A DNA stretch of 64,000 bases from Mycolicibacterium malmesburyense (GCF_001050015.1 NZ_CVTB01000044.1:1-64000), one strand, 5' to 3'; counted from the first letter of the stretch, positions 27,987 to 36,777 are shown. Notes: generated from the sequence alone by a model not told the origin. A program made the numbers and translations.

Positions 27987-29171
27987 ATGGCTCGATACCG
28001 GCTGCTTCCTATTTCTGATCAGGTGGCCGCGCTGGACGAGCATTGTCGCCACGCCCGCTTTGTGTGGAATCTGGCCGTCGAGCAGCAACAGCATTGGCGC
28101 CCGGGGCGTCATGCCCCGTGCTACATCGAGCAGTGCGCTCAGTTGACCGCGGCTCGCGCCGAGCATGGTTGGTTGGCGGCGGGTTCGCAGACCGTGCAGC
28201 AGCAGGCGTTGCGGGACTTCTCTCAGGCGATGCGAAATTTTTTCAACGGGACTCATCGCCGCCCGACCTGGCGCAAAGCCGGCGTGCACGAAGGATTCCG
28301 CCAGGTCGCAGTGAAAACCCATCACGTGGAACGTCTGAACCGCAGCAGCGGCCGGGTGTGGGTGCCCAAAGTCGGCTGGGTCCGCTTCCGCATGTCGCGT
28401 CCAGTCCCACACGGAGTGAAGTCTTACCGAGTCACCCGTGATCGCGCTGGTCGTTGGCATATCGCGTTCACCTATATCCCCGAGCCCATCGCAGGTCCCG
28501 ACGATGGCAGCGTGGTGGGTATAGACCGCGGCGTGGTGGTTTCGGCGGCCTTGTCGACGGGTGAACTGCTGCACGCGCCAAGCCTCACCGTCGGTGAGTC
28601 GAAACGTCTGAAGGTGCTGCAGCAGCGCCTGGCCCGCGCAAAGCGGGGATCCCAACGACGGGTCCGCACGAAGCGCGCGATCGCCAAGATCAAAGCGGTT
28701 GAGAGGGACAGACGCAAGGACTGGGTCGAGAAAGCCACTACGGATATCGCGCGGCGTTTCGACACAATCCGCATCGAAGCCCTCGACGTGCGGGCGATGA
28801 CCCGCAGCGCACGCGGAACCACCGAGCGGCCGGGCGAGCGGGTAGCCCAAAAGCGCTCTCTGAATAGGGCTATCGGTCGAAGCGGTTGGGGATTGCTCGC
28901 TGCGCGGCTGCAGCAGAAAGCTTGTGGTCGGGTCGAGCAAATCCCGGCCGCGTACACGTCGCAACGATGCTCGAGTTGTGGGCACGCCGCACCTGGAAAC
29001 CGCAAGAGCCAAGCGGTCTTCAAGTGCCAAGCCTGCACCGCCGAGCCGTGCAATGCCGACGTGAACGCTGCACGCAACATCGCCGCCGGACGGGCGGTGA
29101 CAGCACGGGGAGACCTCGGTGTCAGCCGGTCTGCGAACCGTGAACCTCAACTCTGCCCTCCTGCCCCATAG
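27987..29171 (+). CDS. tnpB: TnpB RNA-guided nuclease (OrfB_IS605 family)
   Basis: 394-aa TnpB. The RuvC-like catalytic residues are all present: D180 in VGIDRGV, E264 in IRIEALDV, D358 in CNADVNAARN. The zinc ribbon cysteines C328, C331, C347 and C350 are intact, so the nuclease should be active. TnpB proteins are known to cut DNA guided by an RNA transcribed from the element's right end. There is no transposase partner in this window. The ATG at 27987 starts the family's usual N-terminus (YRLLPISDQVAALDEH); a longer upstream frame covers only the left end. No internal stop or frameshift. Confidence 0.93.
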   Translation: MARYRLLPISDQVAALDEHCRHARFVWNLAVEQQQHWRPGRHAPCYIEQCAQLTAARAEHGWLAAGSQTVQQQALRDFSQAMRNFFNGTHRRPTWRKAGVHEGFRQVAVKTHHVERLNRSSGRVWVPKVGWVRFRMSRPVPHGVKSYRVTRDRAGRWHIAFTYIPEPIAGPDDGSVVGIDRGVVVSAALSTGELLHAPSLTVGESKRLKVLQQRLARAKRGSQRRVRTKRAIAKIKAVERDRRKDWVEKATTDIARRFDTIRIEALDVRAMTRSARGTTERPGERVAQKRSLNRAIGRSGWGLLAARLQQKACGRVEQIPAAYTSQRCSSCGHAAPGNRKSQAVFKCQACTAEPCNADVNAARNIAAGRAVTARGDLGVSRSANREPQLCPPAP

Positions 29172-29221
29172 GTGGTTGGTAAGGTTGGAATCCCTTGGCT
29201 GCCGCCACGGGAGGACGTCAA
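29090..29221 (+). ncRNA. Candidate omega/reRNA at tnpB right end
   Basis: TnpB guide RNAs overlap the 3' end of tnpB and run through the right end into flanking DNA. Here the last part of the gene plus 50 nt of right end contain a terminal hairpin: CCCTTGGC at 29192-29199 pairs with GCCACGGG at 29204-29211, with one mismatch and loop TGCC. GGAGGACGTCAA-like terminal bases follow. The guide would begin at 29222, inside the 3' end of recG. The 5' boundary is arbitrary and expression is inferred. Confidence 0.4.
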
Positions 29222-31434
29222 GCCTTGTCCAGGAACTCGACGCGGTCCGTGTCGACGAACGGCGCCGCCATCGCGGCCATCCCCGGATTAGCCGGATCCT
29301 GCTCGTACAGGCGGGCACAGAAATCCCGGGCGGTCACGATGATGTCGAGGTGCTCCTGCAGCGACAGAAAGCGCAGCGTGATCGCGCGCCCGGACTGGTT
29401 GTAGCCCAGCACATCTCCTTCCTGACGCTCGTAAAGGTCGAGGTCGGCGAGCTTGAACCCGTCCAGCGTCGAGGCGACGGCGGTCAGCCGGGCACCGGCC
29501 TTCGACCCCTCCGGGAGCTTCGTGACCAGCAGGCACAGGCTCGGGTGCTGCCCCCGCCCGATCCGTCCGCGCAACTGGTGCAGCTGGCTGATGCCGAACC
29601 GGTCGGCGTCCATCACCACCATCACCGTCGCATTCGGCACGTCGACGCCGACCTCGATGACCGTCGTGCACACCAGCACGTCGATCTCGCCCGCGCGGAA
29701 CGCGGCCATCACGGCGTCCTTCTCGTCGGCGGGCAACCTGCCGTGCATGAGCCCGAGCCGCAGGCCCACCAGCGGGCCGCGGCGCAGCCGGTCGAACAGC
29801 TCGACGACCGTGATCGGCGGCGGCCCAGCCTCTTTGTCTTTGCCGGTCTTGTCGTTCTCGTCGATGCGCGAGGCCACCACGTAGGCCTGCCGGCCGTCGC
29901 GCACCTCTTCGGTGATGCGTTGCCACACCCGGTCCAGCCAGCGCGGGTGTTCCTTGAGGAAGACGGTGTTGGTGGCGATCGGCTGCCTACCTCGCGGCAG
30001 CTCGCGCAACGTCGAGGTCTCCAGATCGCCGTAGTACGTCAGCGCGACGGTACGCGGGATCGGGGTGGCCGTCATCACCAACAGGTGCGGGGTGATGCCC
30101 TCGGGAGCCTTGCCGCGCAGGCGGTCTCGCTGTTCCACACCGAATCGGTGCTGCTCGTCGACGACCACCATGCCGAGGCGGTGGAACTCAACGGCGTCCT
30201 GCAGCAGTGCGTGGGTGCCGATGACGATGCCGGCCTCGCCGCTTGCGACCTCGTCGCGCACGGCGCGCTTCTGTTGCGCCGACATCGATCCGGTCAACAG
30301 CGCGATGCGCGTGGCGTTATCCACACCGCCGAGTTGGCCCGCCATGGCGAGCGGGCCCAGAACGCTGCGGATCGACCGGGAATGCTGTGCGGCAAGGACT
30401 TCGGTCGGCGCGAGCAACGCACACTGGTAGCCGGCGTCGACCAACTGCAGCATCGCCAGCACGGAGACGATCGTCTTGCCCGAGCCGACCTCGCCCTGCA
30501 GCATGCGGTTCATCGGCCGGGTGCCGGCGAGTTCGTCGGAGATGACGTCGAGCACGTCCTTCTGGCCGCCGGTCAATTCGAACGGCAACCGCTGATGCAT
30601 GGCGGCGACGAGCCCGTCGTCCCGGCGCGGGGCGGGCGGACCGGACTCGCTGAGCTCGCCGTGGCGCCGGCCGACCAGGGCCCATTGCAGGCCGATGGCT
30701 TCGTCGTAGGTCAGGCGGGCGATCGCCGCATCCCGGTCGGCGGACCTCTCGGCGGTGTGGATCGCCCGCAGCGCCTGATCCTCGGTGATCAAACCATGTT
30801 GTCGCACAAAGGATTCCGGCAGAGGATCCGGAATCGGGTCCAGGACGTCGAGCACCTGACGCACACAGGCGTAGATCTCCCACGTCTGCACCTTCTTGTT
30901 GGCCGGGTAGATCGGGAAGAAGTCGCGTTCGAACGCCGCCAACAGGTCGTCACCCGTCGCCCCCGACGCTTCGGCGATCGCCTTGAGCGACTTCGACCCT
31001 CGTACGCCGCCGGTCTCGTGCAGCACGAGGAAGGCGGGATGGGTGAGCTGCATCGTGCCCTTGAAGTAGCCGACCTCACCCGAGAGCATCACTCGCGCGC
31101 CCTTGACCAACTGCTTCTTGAGGTACTTGACGTTGAAGAACGTCGCGGTCACCTTGGGCTTGCGGTGCCCGATGGTGACCACCAGGTACTCGCGCCGGGG
31201 TTGTCGATTCGTCAACTTCAGTTCGGCATTGGTGATGTCGTCGACGAACGTGACGTGGACGCCCTCTTCGAGGTCCTCACCCTCGTTGACGGTCGTCATC
31301 TCGTCGCTGTACTTGCGGGGATAGTGCCGCAACAGGTCATTGACGGTGTAGATACCGAAGTGCTCGGCGAGCGGATCCGCGGCCTTCTTGCCGATCACGA
31401 AGTCGAGACGGTCGGACAGCGTCGCCACGATCAC
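29218..31434 (-). CDS. recG: ATP-dependent DNA helicase RecG
   Basis: Branched-DNA helicase that reverses stalled replication forks. 738 aa. N-terminal OB/wedge domain (about 50-150). Walker A GEVGSGKTIVSVLAML. DEQH box in VVVDEQHRFGVEQRD. Motif VI region QLRGRIGRGQHPS. The C-terminus VEFLDKA is normal, so the adjacent TnpB insertion has not truncated it; the stop codon bases are the element's terminal TCA. The GTG start overlaps the DAK2-family stop by 4 nt (GTGA). Confidence 0.97.
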   Translation of the reverse strand: MIVATLSDRLDFVIGKKAADPLAEHFGIYTVNDLLRHYPRKYSDEMTTVNEGEDLEEGVHVTFVDDITNAELKLTNRQPRREYLVVTIGHRKPKVTATFFNVKYLKKQLVKGARVMLSGEVGYFKGTMQLTHPAFLVLHETGGVRGSKSLKAIAEASGATGDDLLAAFERDFFPIYPANKKVQTWEIYACVRQVLDVLDPIPDPLPESFVRQHGLITEDQALRAIHTAERSADRDAAIARLTYDEAIGLQWALVGRRHGELSESGPPAPRRDDGLVAAMHQRLPFELTGGQKDVLDVISDELAGTRPMNRMLQGEVGSGKTIVSVLAMLQLVDAGYQCALLAPTEVLAAQHSRSIRSVLGPLAMAGQLGGVDNATRIALLTGSMSAQQKRAVRDEVASGEAGIVIGTHALLQDAVEFHRLGMVVVDEQHRFGVEQRDRLRGKAPEGITPHLLVMTATPIPRTVALTYYGDLETSTLRELPRGRQPIATNTVFLKEHPRWLDRVWQRITEEVRDGRQAYVVASRIDENDKTGKDKEAGPPPITVVELFDRLRRGPLVGLRLGLMHGRLPADEKDAVMAAFRAGEIDVLVCTTVIEVGVDVPNATVMVVMDADRFGISQLHQLRGRIGRGQHPSLCLLVTKLPEGSKAGARLTAVASTLDGFKLADLDLYERQEGDVLGYNQSGRAITLRFLSLQEHLDIIVTARDFCARLYEQDPANPGMAAMAAPFVDTDRVEFLDKA

Positions 31435-33071
31435 TCCACCCCGATCAGCAGCGCGTCGCCGCGGTGGCCGGTGTGATAGGTGACCAGTTCGGCGCCGAGG
31501 TGGCGTTCGTGCACGTGCTCGCCGAGCGCGGCGGCGACCCCCTCGTCGACTCCGGCGCCGGTGAGGACCGTGACCAGTTCACCGCCGGCGGCCAGCAGCA
31601 GGTCGATCAGGCCGGCCCCCGCCGCGACCAGATCCTCGCCGACGATCAGCACCTCGTCGCCGGAGATGCCGAGGCCGTCGCCCGGCTGGCACATCCCCGC
31701 CCACGTGAGCGCCTCTTCGGTGGCGATCCGCACCGATCCGTGCCGGGCGCCCGCGGCGGCCCGGGCCATGGTGTAGCCGTCGTCGACCGCCTGACGCGAC
31801 TCGTCGTGGACCGCGAGCGCCGCCAGCCCCTGCACCATGGACGCCGCGGGCACCGGCACGACGTCGATGCCCCAGCCCATGGCGGCCGTGCACCCGGCGA
31901 CCAGTTCCTCGGCGGCGACATATCCGTTCGGCAGGATCATCGCCTGGCCCGCGTCGGCGTTGACCAACGCGTGCAACAGTTGCTTCGCGCTGACCGGCGC
32001 ATCGCCGTCGATCCGCAGGACGTGCGCGCCCTCGCCCGCGAACAACTCTTCGGCCCCCTCGCCGTCGACGACCGCGAGCACGGTGCGTCCGCGCGACCGG
32101 CCGCCCGCCGGGCGGGCGCCGACGGCGCCGGTGAGCGCGGTGATCTGGATGCGACTGGGCACCCCCACCGCGAGGCCGGCCTCGACGGCGGCGCCTGCGT
32201 CGTCGGCGTGCACGTGCACCGAGTAGTGGCCGCTGCCGTCCGACGGGGCGGCGATGGCCACCGAGTCGCCCAGCGCGTCCAGCGCGTTGCGCAGCCGCTC
32301 CACCCCCGCGGCATCGGCACCGCTGAGCAGGTACATCACCTCGAACTGCGGCGCCTCGACGACGCCGGCCTCCGGTGCGTCGGTGTGCGGCGGTGGCGCC
32401 GGAACATACGCCGCCCTGCGGGCCGCGCGGTCCGTCAGCGTCGTGCTCATCGCGTCCAGCAGTACCAGCAGCCCCCGACCTCCGGCGTCCACCACGCCCG
32501 CGCGGGCCAGCACGTCGAGTTGGCCGGTGGTCCGGTCCAGCGACTGCGCCGCCGCGTCCGCGGCCCGATGCGCGACGTCGGCCAGCTCGGCGCCGTCGGC
32601 GCAGGCCTGCTCGGCAGCGTCGGCCGCGCCCTCGAGCACCGTGACGATGGTGCCCGGGATCGCCTCACCCATCGAACGGATCACCAGCACGACGGCGTGC
32701 CGCAGCGCGGCGGCGAACAGCGAACCGTCGACCGAGGTCAGGCCGCCTTGCCGGTCGGCCGACGCCTCCGCGGTGACCTCGGCCAGCGCGCGCAGGATCT
32801 GCGACAGGATCACGCCGGAATTGCCCCGCGCCCCGTGCAACGCCCCGCGGGCCAGCGCCGCGGCGATCTCGGTGACGTCGTGGGTGTGCGGCAACGCGTC
32901 GGCCTGCGCCCACGCCGAACGCATGGTGAACAGCATGTTCGTCCCGGTGTCGGCGTCGGCGACCGGGAACACGTTGAGCCGGTTGATCTCGTCGGTGTGG
33001 GTGATGAGGTCGCCGACCGCGGTGTGCGCCCACATCCGCAATGCGGAGGCATCGAGCAGTCGAGCCGACAT
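31431..33071 (-). CDS. DAK2-domain fatty acid kinase-like protein (FakA/YloV family)
   Basis: 546 aa from the ATG at 33071. The N-terminal DAK2 domain contains NVFPVADADTGTNML, the nucleotide/Mg site of dihydroxyacetone- and fatty-acid kinases. A middle linker and a C-terminal YloV-type domain follow (DGEGAEELFAGEGAHVLRIDG, ILPNGYVAAEEL). In Firmicutes the family is FakA, which phosphorylates fatty acids on FakB; no FakB/DegV gene is in this window. It corresponds to Rv2974c and precedes recG with a 4-nt overlap. The 785-codon reading reaching 33788 is a shadow over the next genes. Confidence 0.88.
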   Translation of the reverse strand: MSARLLDASALRMWAHTAVGDLITHTDEINRLNVFPVADADTGTNMLFTMRSAWAQADALPHTHDVTEIAAALARGALHGARGNSGVILSQILRALAEVTAEASADRQGGLTSVDGSLFAAALRHAVVLVIRSMGEAIPGTIVTVLEGAADAAEQACADGAELADVAHRAADAAAQSLDRTTGQLDVLARAGVVDAGGRGLLVLLDAMSTTLTDRAARRAAYVPAPPPHTDAPEAGVVEAPQFEVMYLLSGADAAGVERLRNALDALGDSVAIAAPSDGSGHYSVHVHADDAGAAVEAGLAVGVPSRIQITALTGAVGARPAGGRSRGRTVLAVVDGEGAEELFAGEGAHVLRIDGDAPVSAKQLLHALVNADAGQAMILPNGYVAAEELVAGCTAAMGWGIDVVPVPAASMVQGLAALAVHDESRQAVDDGYTMARAAAGARHGSVRIATEEALTWAGMCQPGDGLGISGDEVLIVGEDLVAAGAGLIDLLLAAGGELVTVLTGAGVDEGVAAALGEHVHERHLGAELVTYHTGHRGDALLIGVE

Positions 33072-33213
33072 GCCTAACCTCCAACAGAATGGAAAACGCT
33101 GACCGCACCCCGCCGTGCGCGTCAGCCTAGCGATTCCACGCGACAGCCCGGGGCATGACGTTGCCGCCGGTCGGTAGGCTGACGGGGTCCGCGCGCCGCG
33201 CGTGGACGGCATT

Positions 33214-33242
33214 TTGGTGATCGCTGCGGCTGCCGGTATCCT
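33214..33242 (+). promoter_or_regulatory. Candidate rpmB promoter
   Basis: TTGGTG at 33214-33219, 17-nt spacer, TATCCT at 33237-33242, on the strand and 80 nt upstream of rpmB. It lies in the 250-nt divergent gap between the DAK2-family gene and rpmB. Predicted from sequence only. Confidence 0.45.
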
Positions 33243-33321
33243 GGTCGGGTTGTCGGGTCGAGCCGCGCCCGTCGCGGTGCAGCGGCCCAGGCCCCCACGT
33301 ACTGATCTGAGGAGTTCTGCA

Positions 33322-33516
33322 ATGGCTGCCGTGTGCGATATCTGCGGGAAGGGACCCGGCTTCGGCAAGTCGGTCTCGCACTCCCATCGCCGGACCAGCC
33401 GTCGCTGGGATCCCAACATCCAGACCGTGCGCGCCGTGACCCGTCCCGGGGGCAACAAGCAGCGCATGAATGTCTGCACGTCGTGCATCAAGGCCGGAAA
33501 GGTCTCGCGCGGCTGA
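33322..33516 (+). CDS. rpmB: 50S ribosomal protein L28 (zinc-binding type)
   Basis: 64-aa L28 with the zinc-ribbon pairs C-x2-C in VCDICGKG and CTSC near residue 55, so this is the C+ form. GAGGAG ribosome site 8 nt before the ATG. Mycobacteria carry C+ and C- paralogues of some ribosomal proteins whose use depends on zinc; this copy is the zinc-containing one. A small lipoprotein gene follows on the same strand after 45 nt. Confidence 0.96.
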   Translation: MAAVCDICGKGPGFGKSVSHSHRRTSRRWDPNIQTVRAVTRPGGNKQRMNVCTSCIKAGKVSRG

Positions 33517-33561
33517 CGCTCGTGCGGTTGCGGCGGGCGCCCATCGGGTAGCCCCTCGGGC

Positions 33562-33900
33562 ATGACCTCTCGTGCAGCTGCAAAACCCACCCTGATCGCG
33601 CTGGCGTCCGGTTGTGCGCTGGCCCTGCTCACAGCGTGCGGCGGCGGCGACTCCGCCGGCGAGGAGACCACCACCACGTCGCCGACCACGTCGGTCACCA
33701 CGTCCGTGGAAGTCACGGTGGAGACGAGCGCGCCCGAGACCACCACACCGTCGCCGGAGTTGCCGACCACCACCACCGGTGAGGGCACCGTCGAGGTTCC
33801 GGTGCCCGACGTCCCGTCGCCGCCGGCGATCCCGGCACCGCCGGAGATTCCGTCGCCTCCGCCGATCCCCTCACCGCCGCCGATTCCCGGCGTCGGATAG
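33562..33900 (+). CDS. Small Thr/Pro-rich lipoprotein
   Basis: 112 aa. A signal peptide with lipobox LLTAC (Cys about 26) is followed by a Thr-rich segment (TTTTSPTTSVTTSVE) and a C-terminal tail of repeated P-x-I-P-x-P-P units (PEIPSPPPIPSPPPIPG). It is predicted to be lipid-anchored to the membrane outer face, with the tail reaching into the wall. No domain of known function. It ends 4 nt before the convergent ung stop. Confidence 0.8.
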   Translation: MTSRAAAKPTLIALASGCALALLTACGGGDSAGEETTTTSPTTSVTTSVEVTVETSAPETTTPSPELPTTTTGEGTVEVPVPDVPSPPAIPAPPEIPSPPPIPSPPPIPGVG

Positions 33901-33904
33901 CCGC

Positions 33905-34588
33905 CTACGGCAGCCGCCAGTCAATCGGCTCGGCACCCATCTTCTCGAGCAGTTCGTTCGCGCGGCTGAACGGCCGCGACCCGAAGAAACCGCGCGACGC
34001 CGACAGCGGTGAGGGGTGCGGCGACTCGATCGCGACGCAGTCCGCACCGTCCAGCATCGGCTTCAACGTCGAGGCGTCGCGGCCCCACAGCACCGCGACC
34101 AACGGCTGCCTGCGTGCGACCAGGGCGCGGATCGCGCACTCGGTCACCGCTTCCCACCCCTTGCCCCGGTGTGACGCCGGATTGCCGGGGCGGACCGTGA
34201 GCACCCTGTTGAGCAACATCACCCCGCGCTCCGCCCACGGTGTCAGGTCGCCGGTGGCCGGCGCGGGATAGCCGAGGTCACTGCCGTACTCCTTGAAGAT
34301 GTTCTCCAGGCTGCGCGGCAGCGGCCGCACCTCGGGCGCGACGGAGAAACTGAGGCCGACGGCATGACCGGGTGTGGGATAGGGGTCCTGGCCGACGATC
34401 AGCACCCGCACCTGCTCCATCGGAAACGTGAACGCGCGCAACACATTCTGCCCCGCCGGCAGATAGCCGCTCCCGGCGGCCAGTTCGGCGCGCAGAAACT
34501 CGCCCATCTGCGCGACCTGACCCGCCACCGGTTCCAGGGCGGTGGCCCAGCCCCGCTCGACCAGGTCATGCAACGGCCGCGCGGTCAC
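33905..34588 (-). CDS. ung: Uracil-DNA glycosylase
   Basis: Family-1 UDG removing uracil from DNA, important in GC-rich genomes where cytosine deamination is frequent. 227 aa. Water-activating motif GQDPYP near residue 67 and the DNA-intercalation loop [14 protein letters not shown] near 190 are intact. The GTG start overlaps the DUF1330 stop by 4 nt. Last gene of thiL-DUF1330-ung. Confidence 0.98.
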   Translation of the reverse strand: MTARPLHDLVERGWATALEPVAGQVAQMGEFLRAELAAGSGYLPAGQNVLRAFTFPMEQVRVLIVGQDPYPTPGHAVGLSFSVAPEVRPLPRSLENIFKEYGSDLGYPAPATGDLTPWAERGVMLLNRVLTVRPGNPASHRGKGWEAVTECAIRALVARRQPLVAVLWGRDASTLKPMLDGADCVAIESPHPSPLSASRGFFGSRPFSRANELLEKMGAEPIDWRLP

Positions 34589-34875
34589 GCCAGGCCCTCG
34601 ATCAGCATCACCACCGAATCCGCGCCGGCCCGGCGGTCCTTCGAGATCTCCTGGTACTCGGGCGAATTCGCCCAGTCACGGAAAGACGGCTCATCGGGAA
34701 ACGACATCAACACGACCTTCTCGCGATCCGACTCGCCCTCCAGGATCCGCGGCGACTCGTCGGCCGCGAGCAGCGTTCCCGAATAGCGGGCGAAGACATT
34801 GAGGAATCGGGCTTGGTAGCGGTCATACGCCGCACGGTCCGTGAACCTCAACTGGGCGATGGCGTACACGGTCAC
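34585..34875 (-). CDS. DUF1330 family protein
   Basis: 96-aa dimeric ferredoxin-like (dabb) fold protein. The sequence starts [20 protein letters not shown] and contains [23 protein letters not shown], typical of DUF1330. No enzymatic function established. It is coupled to ung by a GTGA overlap and lies 15 nt after the thiL stop, so the three genes form one unit. Confidence 0.85.
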   Translation of the reverse strand: MTVYAIAQLRFTDRAAYDRYQARFLNVFARYSGTLLAADESPRILEGESDREKVVLMSFPDEPSFRDWANSPEYQEISKDRRAGADSVVMLIEGLA

Positions 34876-34890
34876 GACTGGACACCCTAA

Positions 34891-35844
34891 CTAGTCGAAC
34901 GACTGCCACCCGGTATTCCCCTGCCACACCGCGCCGTCGACCGACACTCCCTCGGCGTCGTCGTGGGCCCGGCCGATCACCCGCCATCCGGGCGGCGGCC
35001 TGCCGGGGAAGGTCGCGACCAGCGCGTGGTCCTCCCCACCGCCGAGAATCCACGCCCAGGCATCGACTCCCACCGCCTCGGCGGCACCGGCGAGCGCGTC
35101 GCGATCGGCGGCCAGCGCGGTGGTGGACAGGTCGATGCCGACACCGGACGCCTCGGCGATGTGGCCGAGGTCGGCCAGCAGCCCGTCGGACACGTCGGTC
35201 ATCGCGGTGGCCCCGCTGTCGGCGGCGACGCGGCCCTGTCCGTAGGGCGGCCGCGGAGCGACGTGGCGCCCGCGCAGTTCGTCGAACCCGTCAATGTCGT
35301 TGCGCCACAACTCGTATCCGGCGGACGAACGCCCGATGTCACCGGCCACGGCCACCACATCACCGGGGTTCGCTCCGCTGCGGCGCACCGGTTCGCGGCC
35401 GTCGAGGTCACCGAGCACGGTCACCGAGATCACCCATTGCGGGGCGCTGACGAGGTCGCCGCCGACGATGCCCGCGCCCATCGACCCGGCCTCCTGCCAC
35501 ATGCCGTCGGCCAGCTGCAGGACCTGCACGGCCGGGGTATCCGACGGCGCGCCGAACGCGACGACGAAGGCGGCCGGCCGCGCGCCCATCGCCTCGATGT
35601 CCGCGGCGTTCTGCGCGATCGACTTGCGCCCCACCTCGTTCGGCGTCGACCAGTCCAACCGGAAGTGGCGCCCGGCCACCAGCATGTCGGTGGACACGAC
35701 CATCCTGCCGTCGGGGGCGAACAGGACCGCGGCGTCGTCACCGGGGCCGACCGCGACGGCGTCGGGCTGGCGGCGGCCGGCCACCAGGCGCTCGATCACC
35801 GCGAACTCCCCCAGTTGCGCCAGGGTCTCGCCGTCGGACGCCAT
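34891..35844 (-). CDS. thiL: Thiamine-monophosphate kinase
   Basis: Final step of thiamine diphosphate synthesis (TMP + ATP). 317 aa of the AIR-synthase-like fold. Acidic metal/ATP motifs appear in GPGDDAAVLF, VVSTDMLVAGRHF and MTDVSDGLLADLGHIA. Matches Rv2977c. Start at 35844; divergent from a RAM-domain gene 114 nt away, so a bidirectional promoter region lies between. Confidence 0.96.
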   Translation of the reverse strand: MASDGETLAQLGEFAVIERLVAGRRQPDAVAVGPGDDAAVLFAPDGRMVVSTDMLVAGRHFRLDWSTPNEVGRKSIAQNAADIEAMGARPAAFVVAFGAPSDTPAVQVLQLADGMWQEAGSMGAGIVGGDLVSAPQWVISVTVLGDLDGREPVRRSGANPGDVVAVAGDIGRSSAGYELWRNDIDGFDELRGRHVAPRPPYGQGRVAADSGATAMTDVSDGLLADLGHIAEASGVGIDLSTTALAADRDALAGAAEAVGVDAWAWILGGGEDHALVATFPGRPPPGWRVIGRAHDDAEGVSVDGAVWQGNTGWQSFD

Positions 35845-35958
35845 GTCACCTCCCGTCGCGGCCTTGTCGGTCTCGTGCCGGCCTGAACGCAGGCCACACC
35901 TGCGGTACGTTAAGCGCCTGCGGCGTGGAGTCTATGCAGCGATGTGGAGGAACAGCGG

Positions 35959-36201
35959 GTGGTCCAGGCTTTCATGCTGATTCAGACCGAGGTCGGCCGC
36001 GCCGAGGTCGTCGCCAAGCAACTCGCCGCGCTTCCCGGGGTGTTGTCCGCGGAGTATGTGACCGGACCGTACGACGTGGTCGTGCGGGTCGGCGCCGACA
36101 CCATGGCCGATCTGAAGGCCACCGTCGTTCCCAATGTCCAACAGGTCGCCGGTATCACCCGGACGCTGACCTGCCCGATCGCCGACGGGGCGCATCAATA
36201 A
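35959..36201 (+). CDS. Stand-alone Lrp/AsnC ligand-binding (RAM) domain protein
   Basis: 80-aa protein made only of the effector/oligomerisation domain of Lrp/AsnC regulators (VQAFMLIQTEVGRAEVVAKQL, then GPYDVVVRVGADTMADL). It has no DNA-binding helix-turn-helix. GTG at 35959 is chosen because GGAGG lies at 35946-35950; a GTG at 35944 would swallow the ribosome site. Such SARD-type proteins bind amino acids and may pair with full-length Lrp regulators. It precedes the DUF3515 gene by 9 nt. Confidence 0.88.
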   Translation: MVQAFMLIQTEVGRAEVVAKQLAALPGVLSAEYVTGPYDVVVRVGADTMADLKATVVPNVQQVAGITRTLTCPIADGAHQ

Positions 36202-36210
36202 AGTTGGGGC

Positions 36211-36777
36211 GTGGCTTCGCAGACCGGTGACGGACCGCCCCGTGCGCTGCTGATCGCCGCTCTGGCGGTGGCGGTGGCGGGGATCGTGGCTGTCCTGGTG
36301 ATCGCGGTGGCGCGCCAGAATTCGGCGCCTCGAGAGCCGGTGCCGGTCGCCGCGGTGCCCGCCCCACAGGCGACCAGTTCCGAATGCGCCGGCCTGGTCG
36401 CCGATCTGCCCGACGAACTCGGCGATCAGATCCGCGCCCCGCTGGTGGACCCCGCGCCGCCCGGAGCGGCCGCATGGCGGGCGGAGGGCGGCGGTGAACC
36501 CATCGTCCTGCGGTGCGGGGTCGATCGCCCAACCGAATTCGTCGTGGGCGCACCGGTTCAGGTGGTCGACGACGTGCAGTGGTTCCGGGTGAGCGAGGCC
36601 GGCGCCGACGCGGCGGACCCGGAACAGGCGCGCAGCACCTGGTACGCCGTCGACCGTGGCGTCTATATCGCGTTGACGTTGCCGCAGGGCTCCGGCCCGA
36701 CGCCGATCCAACTGCTGTCCTCGGCGATCGCCAAGGCGCTGCCCGCCCGGCCCGTCACGCCGGCGCCGCCGCGTTGA
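36211..36777 (+). CDS. DUF3515 membrane-anchored protein
   Basis: 188 aa, matching Rv2980. One N-terminal membrane segment (about residues 12-34) is followed by an extracytoplasmic domain with two cysteines (SSECAGLVADLP and IVLRCGVD) likely to form a disulfide. A Pro-rich end follows. Function unknown. GTG start 9 nt after the RAM-domain gene. The stop overlaps the left arm of a palindromic element. Confidence 0.85.
   Translation: MASQTGDGPPRALLIAALAVAVAGIVAVLVIAVARQNSAPREPVPVAAVPAPQATSSECAGLVADLPDELGDQIRAPLVDPAPPGAAAWRAEGGGEPIVLRCGVDRPTEFVVGAPVQVVDDVQWFRVSEAGADAADPEQARSTWYAVDRGVYIALTLPQGSGPTPIQLLSSAIAKALPARPVTPAPPR

Larger units (their letters stand above)
27900..29221 (+). mobile_element. 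Solo tnpB (IS200/IS605-type) element between recG and HNH gene
   Basis: Single-gene element with no tnpA. I place the ends at TCAA in both flanks: TCAA at 27896-27899 just outside the left end, and TCAA at 29218-29221 as its last bases. TCAA is the known right-end cleavage tetranucleotide of IS608. A hairpin lies at each end: 27901-27917 (gcgg paired with ccgc) and 29192-29211. Removing 27900-29221 restores recG with a TGA stop 7 nt before the nuclease ATG. The element is on the strand opposite to that operon. Confidence 0.75.

Noticed and set aside
29218..29260. Truncation of recG by the TnpB insertion
   Set aside because: The RecG C-terminus VEFLDKA and stop codon are preserved.
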